Shown: one piece after another, positions 24,149 through 32,388 of the stretch | How the letters are laid out: each line of letters starts with the position of its first letter | Numbering within the stretch: position 1 is the stretch's first letter | Origin: Sphingorhabdus sp. | GTDB lineage: Bacteria; Pseudomonadota; Alphaproteobacteria; Sphingomonadales; Sphingomonadaceae | Reading direction: 5' to 3' | DNA length: 35,782 nucleotides | Assembly (NCBI RefSeq): GCF_023910635.1 | Contig: NZ_JAAVVZ010000025.1 | Coordinates: 1 to 35,782 of the forward strand | Position numbers and translations under genes: made by a program | Notes under the pieces: model-generated | Database searches by the model: none | Seen by the model: the letters and a program-made list of their open reading frames with translations, nothing else | Told to the model about the DNA's origin: nothing

Positions 24149-24777
24149 GCCGATTAGCGACCTCATTTGTATTAGGTTACCATGGTTGTGAGCTTGAACT
24201 GGCCCGCAAAGTGGTTGCAAGAGAGGTTTCCCTTGCGCCCAGTGACACATCTTACGATTGGGTGGGGCCGGGCATATATTTCTGGGAATCAGACCCGCTA
24301 AGGGCGTGGGAATGGGCTAATGGTCGAGCGCGTGATGGCGATTACGACCAGCCAGCTGTGGTCGGGGCAATTATCGATCTTCGAAATTGCTTAGATTTGC
24401 TGAATCGACAAGATCAGGAACTCGTTAAGGGTGCCTATGAATCTCTGGCGGAACTTTATCGGGCGGCCGGTCGGCCAATGCCTAAAAACATAAACGCAAA
24501 AAAGGGAGATGATAAGGATAGACGGGCGCGGGCCTTAGATTGCGATGTTATAAAGCATCTCCACAAAATCATGGACTATCCGATTGATGATGACGCGGAC
24601 ACGATGTTGCCGCACTTTGATACTGTGCGGGGCATGTTTACCGAAGGCGAGGAGCTTTATGACGGCGCCGCCTTTTATCATCAAAGCCATGTGCAGGTGG
24701 CGGTTCGTTCGGTCGACTGCATAAGAGGCTATTTCTTCCCGCCAGAGATTGAACGTTTTTTCCTCAATCCAAACTAA
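24145..24777 (+). CDS. PARP-like ADP-ribosyltransferase-fold protein, candidate toxin
   Basis: A 210-residue protein without a name I can assign. It shows a PARP-type ART pattern: LGYHGCELELARKVV with His13 on the first strand, then GPGIYFWESDPLRAWEWA (41-58) with Tyr45, which mirrors the G-x-G-I-Y-F-A-x-x-A-x-x-Y/W-A signature, then AVVGAIIDLRNCLDL (71-85), like the strand that follows in PARPs. The C-terminal SHVQVAVRSVDCIRGYFFP fits the last catalytic strand, where Gln184 stands at the place of the usual Glu. FDTVRGMFTEG (158-168) precedes it. No signal or membrane segment is seen. The start is TTG, overlapping the small ORF. It could be a toxin modifying nucleic acid or protein; the family and activity are inferred from motifs only. 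Confidence 0.8.
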   Translation: MSRLATSFVLGYHGCELELARKVVAREVSLAPSDTSYDWVGPGIYFWESDPLRAWEWANGRARDGDYDQPAVVGAIIDLRNCLDLLNRQDQELVKGAYESLAELYRAAGRPMPKNINAKKGDDKDRRARALDCDVIKHLHKIMDYPIDDDADTMLPHFDTVRGMFTEGEELYDGAAFYHQSHVQVAVRSVDCIRGYFFPPEIERFFLNPN

Positions 24778-24794
24778 CCACCCCCCGCATGCAC

Positions 24795-25391
24795 TTAATG
24801 CCGCGTCTTGCCCGCCCTTTGCATGCCCCAAAATTGGGGGCCTTCGGGGACTTGCCAGCTATGTTTGATGGCAAAGCCAAAGCTTTGGTACAAAGGGATA
24901 TTATGTTCGTCCGCCGTTTCCAGATAGGCAGGCAGGCCATCTTGATCTGCGCGCTCTAAACCTGCGCGGATCGCCGCGCCGCCAAAACCCTTGCCCTGAT
25001 AATCGGGGTCGCAACCGGCAAAATGCAAATACCAGACGGGTTCTTGCGGCAAATGCTTTTCAATCAAATTGGATATTTCAAGCCCGCGCAAAATCGAGAA
25101 GCGCAATTGCTTTAAAAAGGGAAGCAACAGCCGTGCGGTGTCGAATAGCGTATCGCGCGCTTGGCCGGGGCCGCGCCATAATGTGACCGCTTCTATGCCG
25201 TCGGTTCCAAACACCGCGCCTTTGCGATGTTCGTCGCGCAAGAACAGATGGAAAGCCCCCGTCAGCCGCCGTGCGCGCAATTTGGGGTCGGGGATGACAT
25301 AGCTCCAGCCGGACTCATTCTGGAACGCGCGCGCCAGCGTTTCGGCAATCTCCAGATTGTCTGTAGGCTTGAGTAATTTCGCGTGCGGCAA
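24795..25391 (-). CDS. GNAT-family N-acetyltransferase
   Basis: A 198-residue GNAT acetyltransferase. The acetyl-CoA site is in YLHFAGCDPDYQGKGFGGAAIRAGLERAD (about 120-148; Q/R-x-x-G-x-G/A motif QGKGFG). The next strand and helix, AYLETADEHNIPLYQSFGF, are the usual motif B. The start is a TTG at 25391, two bases beyond the stop of the molybdenum hydroxylase gene, with AAGGGA upstream; no ATG alternative exists in the first half. It is thus probably the last gene of the iorA-iorB transcript. The substrate is unknown. Confidence 0.83.
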   Translation of the reverse strand: MPHAKLLKPTDNLEIAETLARAFQNESGWSYVIPDPKLRARRLTGAFHLFLRDEHRKGAVFGTDGIEAVTLWRGPGQARDTLFDTARLLLPFLKQLRFSILRGLEISNLIEKHLPQEPVWYLHFAGCDPDYQGKGFGGAAIRAGLERADQDGLPAYLETADEHNIPLYQSFGFAIKHSWQVPEGPQFWGMQRAGKTRH

Positions 25392-25393
25392 AA

Positions 25394-27637
25394 TTATCCC
25401 TTTGCCTGCGTCATGATTGGCAGATTGCGGATGCGCTTGCCCGTTGCTGCGAACAAGGCGTTGGCCAATGCAGGCGCGGCTGGCGGAACGCCGGGTTCGC
25501 CAATGCCGCCCATTGGTGCGCCGCTGTTCAGAAAGTGGATATCCTGCACTAAGGGTGATTGCGCCATATTCAGCAACAGATAATCGCTGAGGTTGCTTTG
25601 CTGCACTTTGCCTTTTTCAAGCGTGATGGCCTCGCCAATCGCTGACGACAGGCCCATGATCGTGCCGCCCTCTATCTGCGCCATCGCGGCGTCGGGGTTT
25701 ACGATACTGCCTGCGTCCACGACCGTGGTGACCTTGTGCAATTTTGGCATGCCGTCTTCGCCAACCGAGGCTTCCACCACCATTGCGACGATGGTTTTGA
25801 AGCTTTCGACCAAAGCAACGCCGCGTCCGCGTCCGGCAGGAAGTGGCGTGTTCCATCCGCTGCGCGCCGCGACTTCGTCGAGAACACGCAAATGCCGTGA
25901 ATCCGCTTTCAAATGGTTGCGGCGGAAAATCACGGGGTCTTCGCCTGCGGCATGGGCCAGCTCGTCCATGAAGCTTTCATTGTAAAAGCCTTGCTGCGTC
26001 GAATTGACCGACCGCCATGCGCCCGTATTCTGGTTCGAAACATGCGCAAAATGCCGACGCGACACAGCGGGCAGGGTGTAGGGGAATACAGTCTCGTCCT
26101 CCGCGCTTTCGGGTTGCGCATAATCATTGCGGTAAGCGGCTATGCGTTTCTTGTCAGTCAACGCCGCCGACAGCAAAGCCGAACTTTGTGGACGATATGC
26201 GCCTTGCGCGACTTCTTCCTCCCGGCTCCAGATCAGCTTGACCGGATAGGGCAACTGCATGGCAAGCTGCGTCACTTGGCTAACGATTTCCATATACATG
26301 GGCAGGCGGCGGCCAAAGCTGCCACCGATGATCATGGGGTGAAAGGTAACATTATCGGCATCAAGGCCCGAAACCTCAACCGCCATCATTTTGGTCGCCA
26401 ACGGGTCTTGCATCCCGCCCCAAATATCGAGCTTACCGTCCTTATATTGCGCGGTCAGCGCAAAGGGCTCCATCATCGCATGGTGCAAGAACGGCACCTG
26501 ATATTTGGCTTCTATGGGTTTATTACCAAGGCCGGCTTGCACGTCGCCTTCGCCTGCTTCGCCGTCGGCCTCTCCTTTGGCAATCAGCGCGTCATGTGCC
26601 TTGAAAATCGATGCGGTGGAAATGCCGGCATGGCCACCGTCGCTAAAGCTGGGTGCCAAGGCGCGCAGGCCGGAAATTGCCGGCCAATATCCCTTGGCCA
26701 CCACGGCGACGGCATCATCAAGCTTGATCACTTTTTCAACGCCCTTGATTGCCAAGGCAATTGCGGTGTCGACGGACGTCAGCTTTCCGCCGCGCACGGG
26801 CGCGGCCTGAATCGTTGCAACGCGCATGTCGGGGATCGCAAAATCCATGCCATATTGCGCAGTCCCGTCGACCTTGCCGGGAATGTCGAGGCGCTGAATT
26901 GATTGCCGCATCAGGCGATATTGGGCGGGGTCTTTCAACTTTGGTTCGTTGTCGAGCGACAAGGTCGCGGCTTGCGCCGCCAGCTCACCATAACGCAACG
27001 ACTGACTTGATTTGGCATGAATGACGCGGCTGTCCTGCGTGGTCAGTTCGCCGACAGGGACATTTAGCCGCTTGGCGGCGGTTTCGATCAACGCAAGCCG
27101 CGTCGCCGCACCAACCTTTTGAAAAGTCACTTGGCCAGTGAACCGCAAGGCGGTTGAACCGCCGGTAATTTGCAGGTTCATTTGCCGCGCGATGAACGAC
27201 AGAAAGGATTGCGGAATGCCGTTGATGATTGCTGGCTGCCCAGACATGTCGGCGATAAATCCGCGACCCAAGCCCACATTGGCAAAGGAGGGTTCGGCGG
27301 GTGCCGACACAACACGCACTTGGTCCCATGCCGCATCCAATTCTTCGGCGAGCATTTGCGCTAGGCCCGTGTTTGACCCCTGACCAATGTCGGTGTGCGG
27401 CGAATAAATGGTGATGGCGTCATCTTCGCTGATTTTCAGCCAAGTCGCAAAACTATGCTCGCCTTCGCCTGTTATGCGCGCCTTGGCGTCTTTGGCGGCG
27501 TTTCTGTCGGCGATTGAGATGCCGAACAGGCCAGCGCCGACGATGGCGACGCCGCCGATCAGAAAGGCACGGCGCTTTACACCTTTGCGCTTAAAGGGGG
27601 CTTCGGGTGCACTATCGGGCGTGGGGGTATCGGTCAT
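25394..27637 (-). CDS. Molybdopterin-dependent oxidoreductase large subunit (IorB-like)
   Basis: A 747-residue molybdenum hydroxylase subunit of the isoquinoline 1-oxidoreductase/aldehyde dehydrogenase type in the xanthine oxidase family. A Tat-like signal is present (KRKGVKRRAFLIGG, then a hydrophobic stretch to about residue 42), so the enzyme is probably periplasmic. Family parts are YSPHTDIGQGSNTGLAQMLAEELDA, HHAMMEPFALTAQYKDGKLDIW, IIGGSFGRRLPMY, the GAWRSVNSTQQGFYNESFMD segment and the C-terminal GEPGVPPAAPALANALFAATGKRI with the catalytic Glu region. It shares one base with the IorA-like gene (TGATG). The substrate may be an aldehyde or N-heterocycle. Confidence 0.9.
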   Translation of the reverse strand: MTDTPTPDSAPEAPFKRKGVKRRAFLIGGVAIVGAGLFGISIADRNAAKDAKARITGEGEHSFATWLKISEDDAITIYSPHTDIGQGSNTGLAQMLAEELDAAWDQVRVVSAPAEPSFANVGLGRGFIADMSGQPAIINGIPQSFLSFIARQMNLQITGGSTALRFTGQVTFQKVGAATRLALIETAAKRLNVPVGELTTQDSRVIHAKSSQSLRYGELAAQAATLSLDNEPKLKDPAQYRLMRQSIQRLDIPGKVDGTAQYGMDFAIPDMRVATIQAAPVRGGKLTSVDTAIALAIKGVEKVIKLDDAVAVVAKGYWPAISGLRALAPSFSDGGHAGISTASIFKAHDALIAKGEADGEAGEGDVQAGLGNKPIEAKYQVPFLHHAMMEPFALTAQYKDGKLDIWGGMQDPLATKMMAVEVSGLDADNVTFHPMIIGGSFGRRLPMYMEIVSQVTQLAMQLPYPVKLIWSREEEVAQGAYRPQSSALLSAALTDKKRIAAYRNDYAQPESAEDETVFPYTLPAVSRRHFAHVSNQNTGAWRSVNSTQQGFYNESFMDELAHAAGEDPVIFRRNHLKADSRHLRVLDEVAARSGWNTPLPAGRGRGVALVESFKTIVAMVVEASVGEDGMPKLHKVTTVVDAGSIVNPDAAMAQIEGGTIMGLSSAIGEAITLEKGKVQQSNLSDYLLLNMAQSPLVQDIHFLNSGAPMGGIGEPGVPPAAPALANALFAATGKRIRNLPIMTQAKG

Positions 27638-28119
27638 CAGACGGCTCCCTCAACAGCTTGGGCGGCCTGTCCGGTGGCGGTGCGAATGGCCTTGCGAATA
27701 CGCGGATAGGTGCCGCAGCGGCAAAGGTTGGTCATCGCTGCGTCAATTTGCGCATCACTTGGGCGGCCGGTTTTTTCGATAAGCGCCACGGCGGCCATGA
27801 TTTGTCCGGACTGGCAATAACCGCATTGCGGCACTTGCGCTGCAATCCAGGCCTTTTGCACCGCATGCAGCGTGCCATCGGCGGATTTCAGACCTTCAAT
27901 CGTGGTGATCGATTTGCCCGCGACATCGCTGACGGGCACGCTGCACGAACGGGCGGGTTCGCCATCAACATGGACGGTGCACGCCCCGCACGCCGCGACG
28001 CCGCACCCAAATTTTGTACCCGTCAGGCCGAGCTCTTCACGGATGACCCACAATAACGGGGTGTCCGGTTCGGCAGACAGCGTGACTGCTTTGCCATTAA
28101 TTGACGTCTGAATTGCCAT
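27637..28119 (-). CDS. [2Fe-2S] subunit of molybdenum hydroxylase (IorA-like)
   Basis: A 160-residue small subunit with two [2Fe-2S] clusters. The plant-ferredoxin-type cluster uses [15 protein letters not shown] and the Cys in EPARSC; the second cluster lies in the helical domain with [10 protein letters not shown] and [11 protein letters not shown]. It feeds electrons from the IorB-like molybdenum subunit to an acceptor, probably a cytochrome. The start is put at the ATG at 28119 ([12 protein letters not shown]), not at an in-frame ATG 11 codons earlier, because the ferredoxin fold begins there. It has no Tat signal of its own and would travel with the large subunit. Confidence 0.93.
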   Translation of the reverse strand: MAIQTSINGKAVTLSAEPDTPLLWVIREELGLTGTKFGCGVAACGACTVHVDGEPARSCSVPVSDVAGKSITTIEGLKSADGTLHAVQKAWIAAQVPQCGYCQSGQIMAAVALIEKTGRPSDAQIDAAMTNLCRCGTYPRIRKAIRTATGQAAQAVEGAV

Positions 28120-28188
28120 GTGAAGAAGCTCCCACCCGATATCGCGTTTCATATAGCAACGCTTCTTTCACTTTGCTAGCGGGTAGCC

Positions 28189-29127
28189 ATGCAAACAGGC
28201 AGTGCCAACCATGATCGCATCCTTGCCGCCGCGCTTGATTGGGCTGGCGCGCCGATGGCGATTGCGACGGTGGTCGAAACATGGAAGTCTGCACCCTGTC
28301 CGACCGGCACGCATATGCTGGTCCATGCCGATGGGCGGTTCGTGGGTTCGGTGTCCGGCGGATGTGTGGAGGCGGACGTTTTGGAACGCGCGCAGATGGT
28401 ATTGGCTGGCGCGCCAGCGGTGTTGCGGCGATATGGCGTTGCCGACCACGCGGCGTGGGACGTGGGCCTTCCTTGTGGCGGCGATATTCAGGTGCTGGTG
28501 CAGCCGGTGTCGGCGGATGGTTTTCCAGAAAGCCTGTTTGCGGACATCGTGCGTGCGCGCAGCAGCGGAGCGACATTATCCGTCATGACGAACCTTGCCA
28601 CTGGCCGCAGCGTTGCTTCGCAAGACACGCAGGCCGATGGCTTTATCAATGTCTATTATCCGCCCCGCCGCTTGTTGATTGTCGGCGCGGTCGAGATTGC
28701 GGCCGCATTATCGGCGATTGCGGTTTCGCAAGGCATCAATGTTACTTTGTGCGACCCGCGCGGGCGATTTTTGACGGCGGATCGTTTCCCCGGTGTCCGC
28801 TTGGATGACCGCTGGCCCGACGAAGCGGTAAAGGCCTTCGCGCCCGATAGCCGCAGCGCGATTGTCACCTTGAGCCATGATCCCAAGATCGACGATCCCG
28901 CTTTGATTGCAGCGTTAGCTAGTCCCGCGGCTTATGTGGCGGCTTTGGGTTCAGTGCGGTCGCATCAGGCGCGGCTGTCGCGGCTGTCTGCGGCGGGTGT
29001 TAGTGCGGAGCAATGCGCGCGGATAGAAGGGCCAGCGGGCGTTGCGATAAACGCGATCAGCGCGCCCGAAATCGCGCTCTCGATTGCAGGTGGCATGATC
29101 TGCGCGTTCAATATGGGCCTGCGGTGA
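28189..29127 (+). CDS. XdhC-family molybdenum hydroxylase maturation protein
   Basis: A 312-residue XdhC/CoxI-like protein. Such proteins bind and sulfurylate the molybdenum cofactor before insertion into xanthine oxidase-family enzymes. The N-terminal XdhC domain has GSVSGGCVEADVL (about 51-63) and a cysteine motif in WDVGLPCGGDIQVLV (about 90-104). The C-terminal Rossmann domain starts at RRLLIVGAVEIAAALSAIA (about 164-182). The C-terminus GPAGVAINAISAPEIALSI is typical. It is divergent from the IorAB-like genes over about 70 bases and overlaps the MocA-like gene by one base, so all four serve one enzyme. Confidence 0.92.
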   Translation: MQTGSANHDRILAAALDWAGAPMAIATVVETWKSAPCPTGTHMLVHADGRFVGSVSGGCVEADVLERAQMVLAGAPAVLRRYGVADHAAWDVGLPCGGDIQVLVQPVSADGFPESLFADIVRARSSGATLSVMTNLATGRSVASQDTQADGFINVYYPPRRLLIVGAVEIAAALSAIAVSQGINVTLCDPRGRFLTADRFPGVRLDDRWPDEAVKAFAPDSRSAIVTLSHDPKIDDPALIAALASPAAYVAALGSVRSHQARLSRLSAAGVSAEQCARIEGPAGVAINAISAPEIALSIAGGMICAFNMGLR

Positions 29128-29720
29128 TGGAGGCCAAGCAGGTCGCAATCATTGTCCTGGCTGCTGGTAATGCGCGGCGTTTTGGATCGGATAAGTTGAT
29201 GGCGGATTTGGATGGCGCGCCGTTAGGCTTGCGGGCCGCGCGCAATTTGGCGGGCATGGACGCCGCAGCGCATTTCGCGGTGTGCCAGCCCAAAGCAGTC
29301 ATCTCGTCGCTTTATGCCCAGGCTGGGTATGCGCTGGTCGAAAACCCGCATGCAGAACTTGGCCTGTCGGGGTCGCTGCACCTCGCGGTTGCGGCTGCTG
29401 CCAAGACGCAGGCGCACGCGCTGTTGATTGCGCTGGCCGATATGCCGTTTATCACGGCCTCTCATATCGACGCGCTGATACAGGCGTGCGACGGCGAAAT
29501 CATTGCGTCATCGGACGGAAACCAACTTATGCCGCCCGCGATATTTCCGCGCGCCACTTGGCCATTTTTGCTGGAGACCAAAGGCGATGCTGGTGCGCGG
29601 CAAATCCTTGGGCGCGCCCGCAGTTTGGCCGCGCCAATTGGCAGTTTGCGCGACATAGACACGCCAGATGATTTGGCCGCTTCAAAATCGCTGCCGCTTG
29701 GCATAGACCACGACATATGA
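29127..29720 (+). CDS. Molybdenum cofactor nucleotidyltransferase (MocA-like)
   Basis: A 197-residue MobA/MocA-like nucleotidyltransferase that attaches CMP (or GMP) to molybdopterin. The fold begins with IIVLAAGNARRFGSDKLMADLDG (nucleotide-binding LAAG-x-x-x-R-x-G-x-x-K). The metal-binding strand is ALLIALADMPFI (about 96-107), and DIDTPDDLAA lies near the end. The ATG at 29127 shares a base with the xdhC-like stop; the frame is open 38 codons further upstream but there it is the shadow of the xdhC-like gene. Since xanthine oxidase-type enzymes of bacteria often use the cytosine dinucleotide, the MocA-type role fits the IorAB-like neighbours. Confidence 0.88.
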   Translation: MEAKQVAIIVLAAGNARRFGSDKLMADLDGAPLGLRAARNLAGMDAAAHFAVCQPKAVISSLYAQAGYALVENPHAELGLSGSLHLAVAAAAKTQAHALLIALADMPFITASHIDALIQACDGEIIASSDGNQLMPPAIFPRATWPFLLETKGDAGARQILGRARSLAAPIGSLRDIDTPDDLAASKSLPLGIDHDI

Positions 29721-31339
29721 ACCAGCCCTCCGCTCGCCCCGCGATTGAAGCCGCCTTGCGCAACCCCAGCCTCATGACGGCGGCTGTGGCTTTGACAGAA
29801 AACAGGTTGGAGGATGCAGAGCCCATATTGCGCGGCCATTTGCGTGATGCGCCCACCGATGTGGCGGCGATCCGCATGATGGCCGAACTGGCCGCACGCG
29901 TTGGCCGGTTGAAAGATAGTGAGGCTTTGCTGCGCCGCGCATTGGAACTGACCCCTGATTTCGGCGCAGCGCGGGCCAATTTGGCAACGGTGCTGTATAA
30001 ACAAAATCGCTTTCCAGAGGCGCTGGAAAATCTCAACGCCGTTTTGGCGGAAGGTGGCGACAATCCGGTTCAACAAAATCTGAAGGCCGCAGCGCTTGGC
30101 CGGATTGGCGGCTATGAAGAGGCTATTGCGCTGTATCAGGAGCTGACCGCCCGTTTTCCGGACCATGCCAAATTATGGATGAGCTATGGCCATATGCTCA
30201 AGACCGTCGGCAATCAGGATGAAAGCGTTGCGGCGTATCGCCGCGCTCTGGCGGTGGAACCCACTTTGGGTGAAGTGTATTGGAGCCTCGCCAACTTAAA
30301 GACATTAAGCTTCTCTGAGGATGATGTAGCCGCGATGGGCGCGGCTTTGGCGGCGGAGAGCCTTGGCACGGAGGATGAATATCATCTCCATTTTGCACTG
30401 GGCAAGGCGATGGAGGAGCGCGCCGATCATGACGCGGCATTCGTCCATTATGCAAAGGCCAATGCGTTGCGCAGTGCCGAGCTGCATTATGATCCGCAAG
30501 CGGTGCGCACGCAGGTCGACAAAATCATCGCTTCATGCACGCCCGCATTTTGGCACGCGCGCGCGGGGCAGGGGCATGATGCGCCCGACCCGATTTTCAT
30601 CATTGGCATGCCGCGCGCGGGTTCAACGTTGATTGAGCAAATCCTTGCCAGCCATTCGATGGTGGAGGGCACGATGGAGTTGCCCGATATTCCGGCGATG
30701 GCGCTGCGCGAGGGACGAGAGGGGCGCGAGGGGCGCGGGTCGGACTGGATTGATGCGACCGTTGCGCTATCCGCCGATGATGCCGAACGGCTGGGCGCGG
30801 AATTCATCGAACGCACGCGTATCCAGCGCAAGACCGATAAGCCGTTCTTCATCGACAAGCTGCCCAACAACTGGAATTATGTCGCGTTCATCCGCCTGAT
30901 CCTGCCCAATGCGAAAATCATCGACGCGCGGCGACACCCACTTGATTGCTGTTTTTCCAATTACCGGCAGCATTTCGCCAAGGGGCAGGCGTTTAGTTAT
31001 GACCTTGCCCATATGGGGCAATATTATGCGGATTATGTGCGGATGATGGCGCATTTTGACACGATTACGCCGGGTCATGTCTACCGCGTCATTCACGAAG
31101 AACTGCTGGAAAACCCAGAACGCGAAATTCGCGGGCTGTTGGATTTTCTCGGTCTTCCGTTTGAAGATAATTGTCTGAATTTTCATCAGAACACGCGCGC
31201 CGTGCGCACCGCGTCGAGTGAGCAAGTGCGCCGCCCCATCAACCGTGACGGCGTGGATCAATGGAAACCCTATGCGGCGCATCTGGAGCCGCTGAAGCGC
31301 GCGCTAGGGCCGCTTTGGGAAATCTATCCTGCAACATAA
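29717..31339 (+). CDS. TPR-repeat sulfotransferase family protein
   Basis: A 540-residue fusion. Residues about 1-250 are tetratricopeptide-like helical repeats (EAEPILRGHLRDAP-like units such as DAEPILRGHLRDAPTDVAA, EALLRRALELTPDFGAA, ESVAAYRRALAVEPTLGE). Residues about 290-530 are a PAPS-dependent sulfotransferase: the 5'-phosphosulfate loop FIIGMPRAGSTLIEQI (about 294-309) and the 3'-phosphate site DARRHPLDCCFSNYRQ (about 400-415). The RLILPNAKII strand precedes the latter. The domain resembles tyrosylprotein sulfotransferases. The start overlaps the mocA-like stop by 4 bases, placing it in the molybdenum gene transcript, without a clear functional reason. The acceptor is unknown. Confidence 0.9.
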   Translation: MNQPSARPAIEAALRNPSLMTAAVALTENRLEDAEPILRGHLRDAPTDVAAIRMMAELAARVGRLKDSEALLRRALELTPDFGAARANLATVLYKQNRFPEALENLNAVLAEGGDNPVQQNLKAAALGRIGGYEEAIALYQELTARFPDHAKLWMSYGHMLKTVGNQDESVAAYRRALAVEPTLGEVYWSLANLKTLSFSEDDVAAMGAALAAESLGTEDEYHLHFALGKAMEERADHDAAFVHYAKANALRSAELHYDPQAVRTQVDKIIASCTPAFWHARAGQGHDAPDPIFIIGMPRAGSTLIEQILASHSMVEGTMELPDIPAMALREGREGREGRGSDWIDATVALSADDAERLGAEFIERTRIQRKTDKPFFIDKLPNNWNYVAFIRLILPNAKIIDARRHPLDCCFSNYRQHFAKGQAFSYDLAHMGQYYADYVRMMAHFDTITPGHVYRVIHEELLENPEREIRGLLDFLGLPFEDNCLNFHQNTRAVRTASSEQVRRPINRDGVDQWKPYAAHLEPLKRALGPLWEIYPAT

Positions 31340-31341
31340 CA

Positions 31342-31523
31342 TAGGGTCAGGACCACTTAAATCCACCTTAGCGGTTTGAGGCCATACTGTTCAGTGCAAG
31401 GCGGCAAAGCGCAGGACTTAGTGGTTCTAAGTCTAGCTTTGCCAACACAGCAATGGACAGTATGGGTCAAATCCGAAGGACGTCTTGACGCCGCGAAGGT
31501 GGATTTAGGTAGTCCTGACCCTA
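31342..31523. repeat. 182-bp MITE-like hairpin element
   Basis: The ends are perfect 12-bp inverted repeats, TAGGGTCAGGAC (31342-31353) and GTCCTGACCCTA (31512-31523). The match continues imperfectly for 28 bases (AAATCCACCTT against AAGGTGGATTT). Further inside, CCATACTGT pairs with ACAGTATGG and GGCAAAGC with GCTTTGCC, so almost the entire unit can fold into one long hairpin, with about 20 unpaired bases in the right arm. No ORF is inside. It starts 3 bases after the sulfotransferase stop, and its right tip contains the stop codon of the small lipoprotein gene. It could also end transcription from both sides. Confidence 0.75.
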
Positions 31524-31832
31524 AGCCTTCACCGCGCAGATTAATCCGGAGGACGTTGCAACACCCAAGATTTCAGGGTCTTGTAACGCGCGCGTGCGCC
31601 GCAGAAATTCCTCCACGGTTACCTTGCGCATATCTTGCCCGCGCAGTTTTTTCAGGCCGTTCAGCTTGTTCAGTTGGATCAGCGAAAGGCGGTCAACCAT
31701 CCGGTCGGCCATGCACGCGGCAATCGGTTGCGAAAGCCCCGCATCCATCAATGCCGTGCGGACGCGGGTTTCGGGGGTGGCGCAAGCCGAAAGCGCCAAG
31801 GATATCATGACGACCAGCGCATTCCGTTTCAT
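31521..31832 (-). CDS. Small lipoprotein of unknown function
   Basis: A 103-residue protein with a lipoprotein signal (MKRNALVVMISLALSAC, Cys17). The mature part is helical and has DAGLSQPIAACMADRMVDRLSLIQLNKLNGLKKLRG followed by RKVTVEEFLRRTRALQDPEI. This pattern is seen in short hypothetical proteins of sphingomonads. The start ATG overlaps the stop of ppa by 4 bases, so it is coupled to pyrophosphatase. Its TAG stop falls in the tip of the 182-bp hairpin element, so the insertion may have trimmed or fixed its C-terminus. Confidence 0.75.
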   Translation of the reverse strand: MKRNALVVMISLALSACATPETRVRTALMDAGLSQPIAACMADRMVDRLSLIQLNKLNGLKKLRGQDMRKVTVEEFLRRTRALQDPEILGVATSSGLICAVKA

Positions 31833-32365
31833 ATACCTTTTTCTTTCGCACGTGCAACGCATTCAATAATAATGCGTTTTGCGTCCGTTTCATCACCCCA
31901 ACCATTCAGCTTGGCCCATTTTCCCGGTTCCAGGTCTTTGTAATGGGTGAAAAAATGCTCGATCTGCTGAAGAACGATAGGTGGCATGTCCTTATAGGTC
32001 ACAACGTCGGAATAATAAGGGAAGGTTTCGTTGACTGGAACGCATAGCAATTTTTCGTCGCCGCCCTTGTCGTCTTCCATCATGAGCACACCAATCGGAC
32101 GGCATTTGACAACCGCGCCTGCGATGATGGGTGAGCGGGCTACGACCAAAGCGTCCAAGGGATCGCCATCTTCACCCAAGGTGTGCGGCACAAATCCATA
32201 ATTGGCTGGATAGCGCATCGGCGTGTGCAGGAAGCGGTCGACGAATAACGCGCCGGATGCCTTGTCGAATTCATATTTCACCGGCTCGCCGCCAATGGGC
32301 ACTTCGATCAGGACGTTGAGGCTTTCGGGTACATTGTCGCCCGCAGGGATGAGGTCAATACGCAT
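31829..32365 (-). CDS. ppa: Inorganic pyrophosphatase
   Basis: A 178-residue family I soluble pyrophosphatase, which hydrolyses PPi to two phosphates in the cytoplasm and drives biosynthetic reactions. Active-site parts are the substrate-binding VKYEFDKASGALFVDR, the RYPANYGFVPHT strand, the signature GEDGDPLDALVV with its three metal-binding Asp, and the C-terminal FFTHYKDLEPGKWAKLNGW with the conserved Tyr and Lys. The length matches the hexameric bacterial type. The next gene, a small lipoprotein, overlaps by 4 bases. Confidence 0.97.
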   Translation of the reverse strand: MRIDLIPAGDNVPESLNVLIEVPIGGEPVKYEFDKASGALFVDRFLHTPMRYPANYGFVPHTLGEDGDPLDALVVARSPIIAGAVVKCRPIGVLMMEDDKGGDEKLLCVPVNETFPYYSDVVTYKDMPPIVLQQIEHFFTHYKDLEPGKWAKLNGWGDETDAKRIIIECVARAKEKGI

Positions 32366-32388
32366 GGGAGAATGCTTTCACGTTGTTA

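Noticed and set aside
25913-26902. 329-codon open frame on the plus strand
   Set aside because: It lies fully opposite the molybdenum hydroxylase large subunit, whose motifs are unmistakable; the composition is that of an antisense shadow.
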